A stretch of 5,203 nt of DNA, from NCBI GenBank assembly GCA_031257595.1, contig JAIROH010000192.1, forward strand, positions 1-5,203. The letters run 5' to 3'. Made by a program: the position numbers and the translations under genes. Of this stretch, positions 4,837 through 5,203 are shown in pieces. Position 1 is the stretch's first letter; the number at the start of each line of letters is the position of its first letter. This DNA comes from Treponema sp. GTDB taxonomy: Bacteria > Spirochaetota > Spirochaetia > Treponematales > Breznakiellaceae. The notes under the pieces are model-generated. The model saw only the letters and a program-made list of their open reading frames with translations, ran no database searches and had not been told where the DNA came from.

Positions 4837-5203
4837 AGGCTTTCACTTCTCCGAAGAGGCCGTCCCGGTAGGCGCCAATGTATTCTATACACATCTCGTC
4901 ATAGCCCAGCAGGGCTTCGGCGGCGTAGATAAGGGCCAGCATGTCCTCATTGGTAGGGTCGATGATGGCGCTGTCCATGCCCGCGCCCATACACAGGATG
5001 ATGAAGCTCCGGTTGATAAATTTTCGCATGGGAAGCTGAAAGGAAATATTGCTGGCCCCTGAGGTGATGTGTACGCCGGGGCAAATTTTCTTCACTTCCG
5101 TGATGGTTTTGGTGATGTTGGCGATCCCTTCTTCCGAACTGGCCAGCATTTCCACCACGGGGTCTATAAAGAGGCGTTCGGGGGCGATCTTGTACTGTTC
5201 CGC
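4835..5203 (-). CDS. Methyltetrahydrofolate:corrinoid methyltransferase / pterin-binding (DHPS-like) enzyme, C-terminal part
   Basis: 122 visible codons, open to the right window edge, so the N-terminal half (the family is usually about 260-300 residues) is missing; the GTG at 5156-5158 is internal, since the preceding codons (PERLFIDP) are clearly family sequence. By visible residue: LFIDP (11-15), then TSGASNISFQLPMR (47-60), matching the SNxSFGLPxR segment whose Asn contacts the pterin in AcsE-type methyltransferases (Asn52 here); INRSF (63-67); AGMDSAIIDP (74-83); IYAAEALLG (92-100); and a final helix with YIGAYRDG. This is the second half of a TIM barrel that binds methyl-tetrahydrofolate and passes the methyl group to, or takes it from, a corrinoid protein, in the Wood-Ljungdahl pathway or in methylamine/betaine-type demethylation. 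A folate-biosynthetic dihydropteroate synthase is less likely because the SNISF...LP segment is of the methyltransferase type. AcsE versus an MtgA-like role cannot be separated from this fragment. TAA stop, convergent with the symporter at 19 bp. Confidence 0.85.
   Translation of the reverse strand, partial: AEQYKIAPERLFIDPVVEMLASSEEGIANITKTITEVKKICPGVHITSGASNISFQLPMRKFINRSFIILCMGAGMDSAIIDPTNEDMLALIYAAEALLGYDEMCIEYIGAYRDGLFGEVKA

Overview
This is a GC-moderate (by eye slightly above 50%), densely coding bacterial window with four short intergenic gaps. It holds five protein genes, two of them cut by the window edges. I see no rRNA, tRNA, CRISPR array, transposase or phage gene. The mix (a diacylglycerol-glucosyltransferase-like GT4 enzyme, a methyltetrahydrofolate:corrinoid-type methyltransferase and a stand-alone DEAD-box helicase) would fit an anaerobe. 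A Treponema-like spirochaete of a gut habitat is my best guess, but this is an impression from protein style, not a demonstrated assignment.

Layout: (1) 1-735, plus strand: the C-terminal part of a CNNM/CorC/HlyC-type membrane protein (CBS pair plus transporter-associated domain). (2) 766-2055, minus strand: a divergent DEAD-box RNA helicase. (3) 2052-3281, minus strand: a GT4 glycosyltransferase whose stop overlaps the helicase start (ATGA), so the two form a translationally coupled operon transcribed from about 3290. (4) 3337-4815, plus strand: a sodium:solute symporter (SSS family), divergent from the glycosyltransferase. (5) 4835-5203, minus strand: the C-terminal part of a pterin-binding methyltransferase, convergent with the symporter and running off the right edge.

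Two things stand out. First, the helicase carries extra length relative to canonical DEAD-box cores at two, perhaps three, loops, and each loop coincides with an inverted repeat in the DNA (1893-1946, 1384-1444, and a weaker one at 1653-1677). This looks like in-frame acquisition of small palindromic elements within a coding sequence, comparable in principle to the Rickettsia palindromic elements. Second, the 55-bp gap between the two divergent genes has -10-like hexamers only 6-8 nt from each ATG and no Shine-Dalgarno sequence for either gene. This predicts leaderless or nearly leaderless transcripts from a compact divergent promoter that also carries a 7-bp inverted repeat.

Functionally the genes are mostly unrelated housekeeping or accessory functions: ion transport, RNA remodelling, membrane glycolipid synthesis, sodium-coupled uptake and C1 metabolism. 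A link between the symporter and the methyltransferase (uptake of a methylated substrate) is possible, but the convergent orientation gives it little support.
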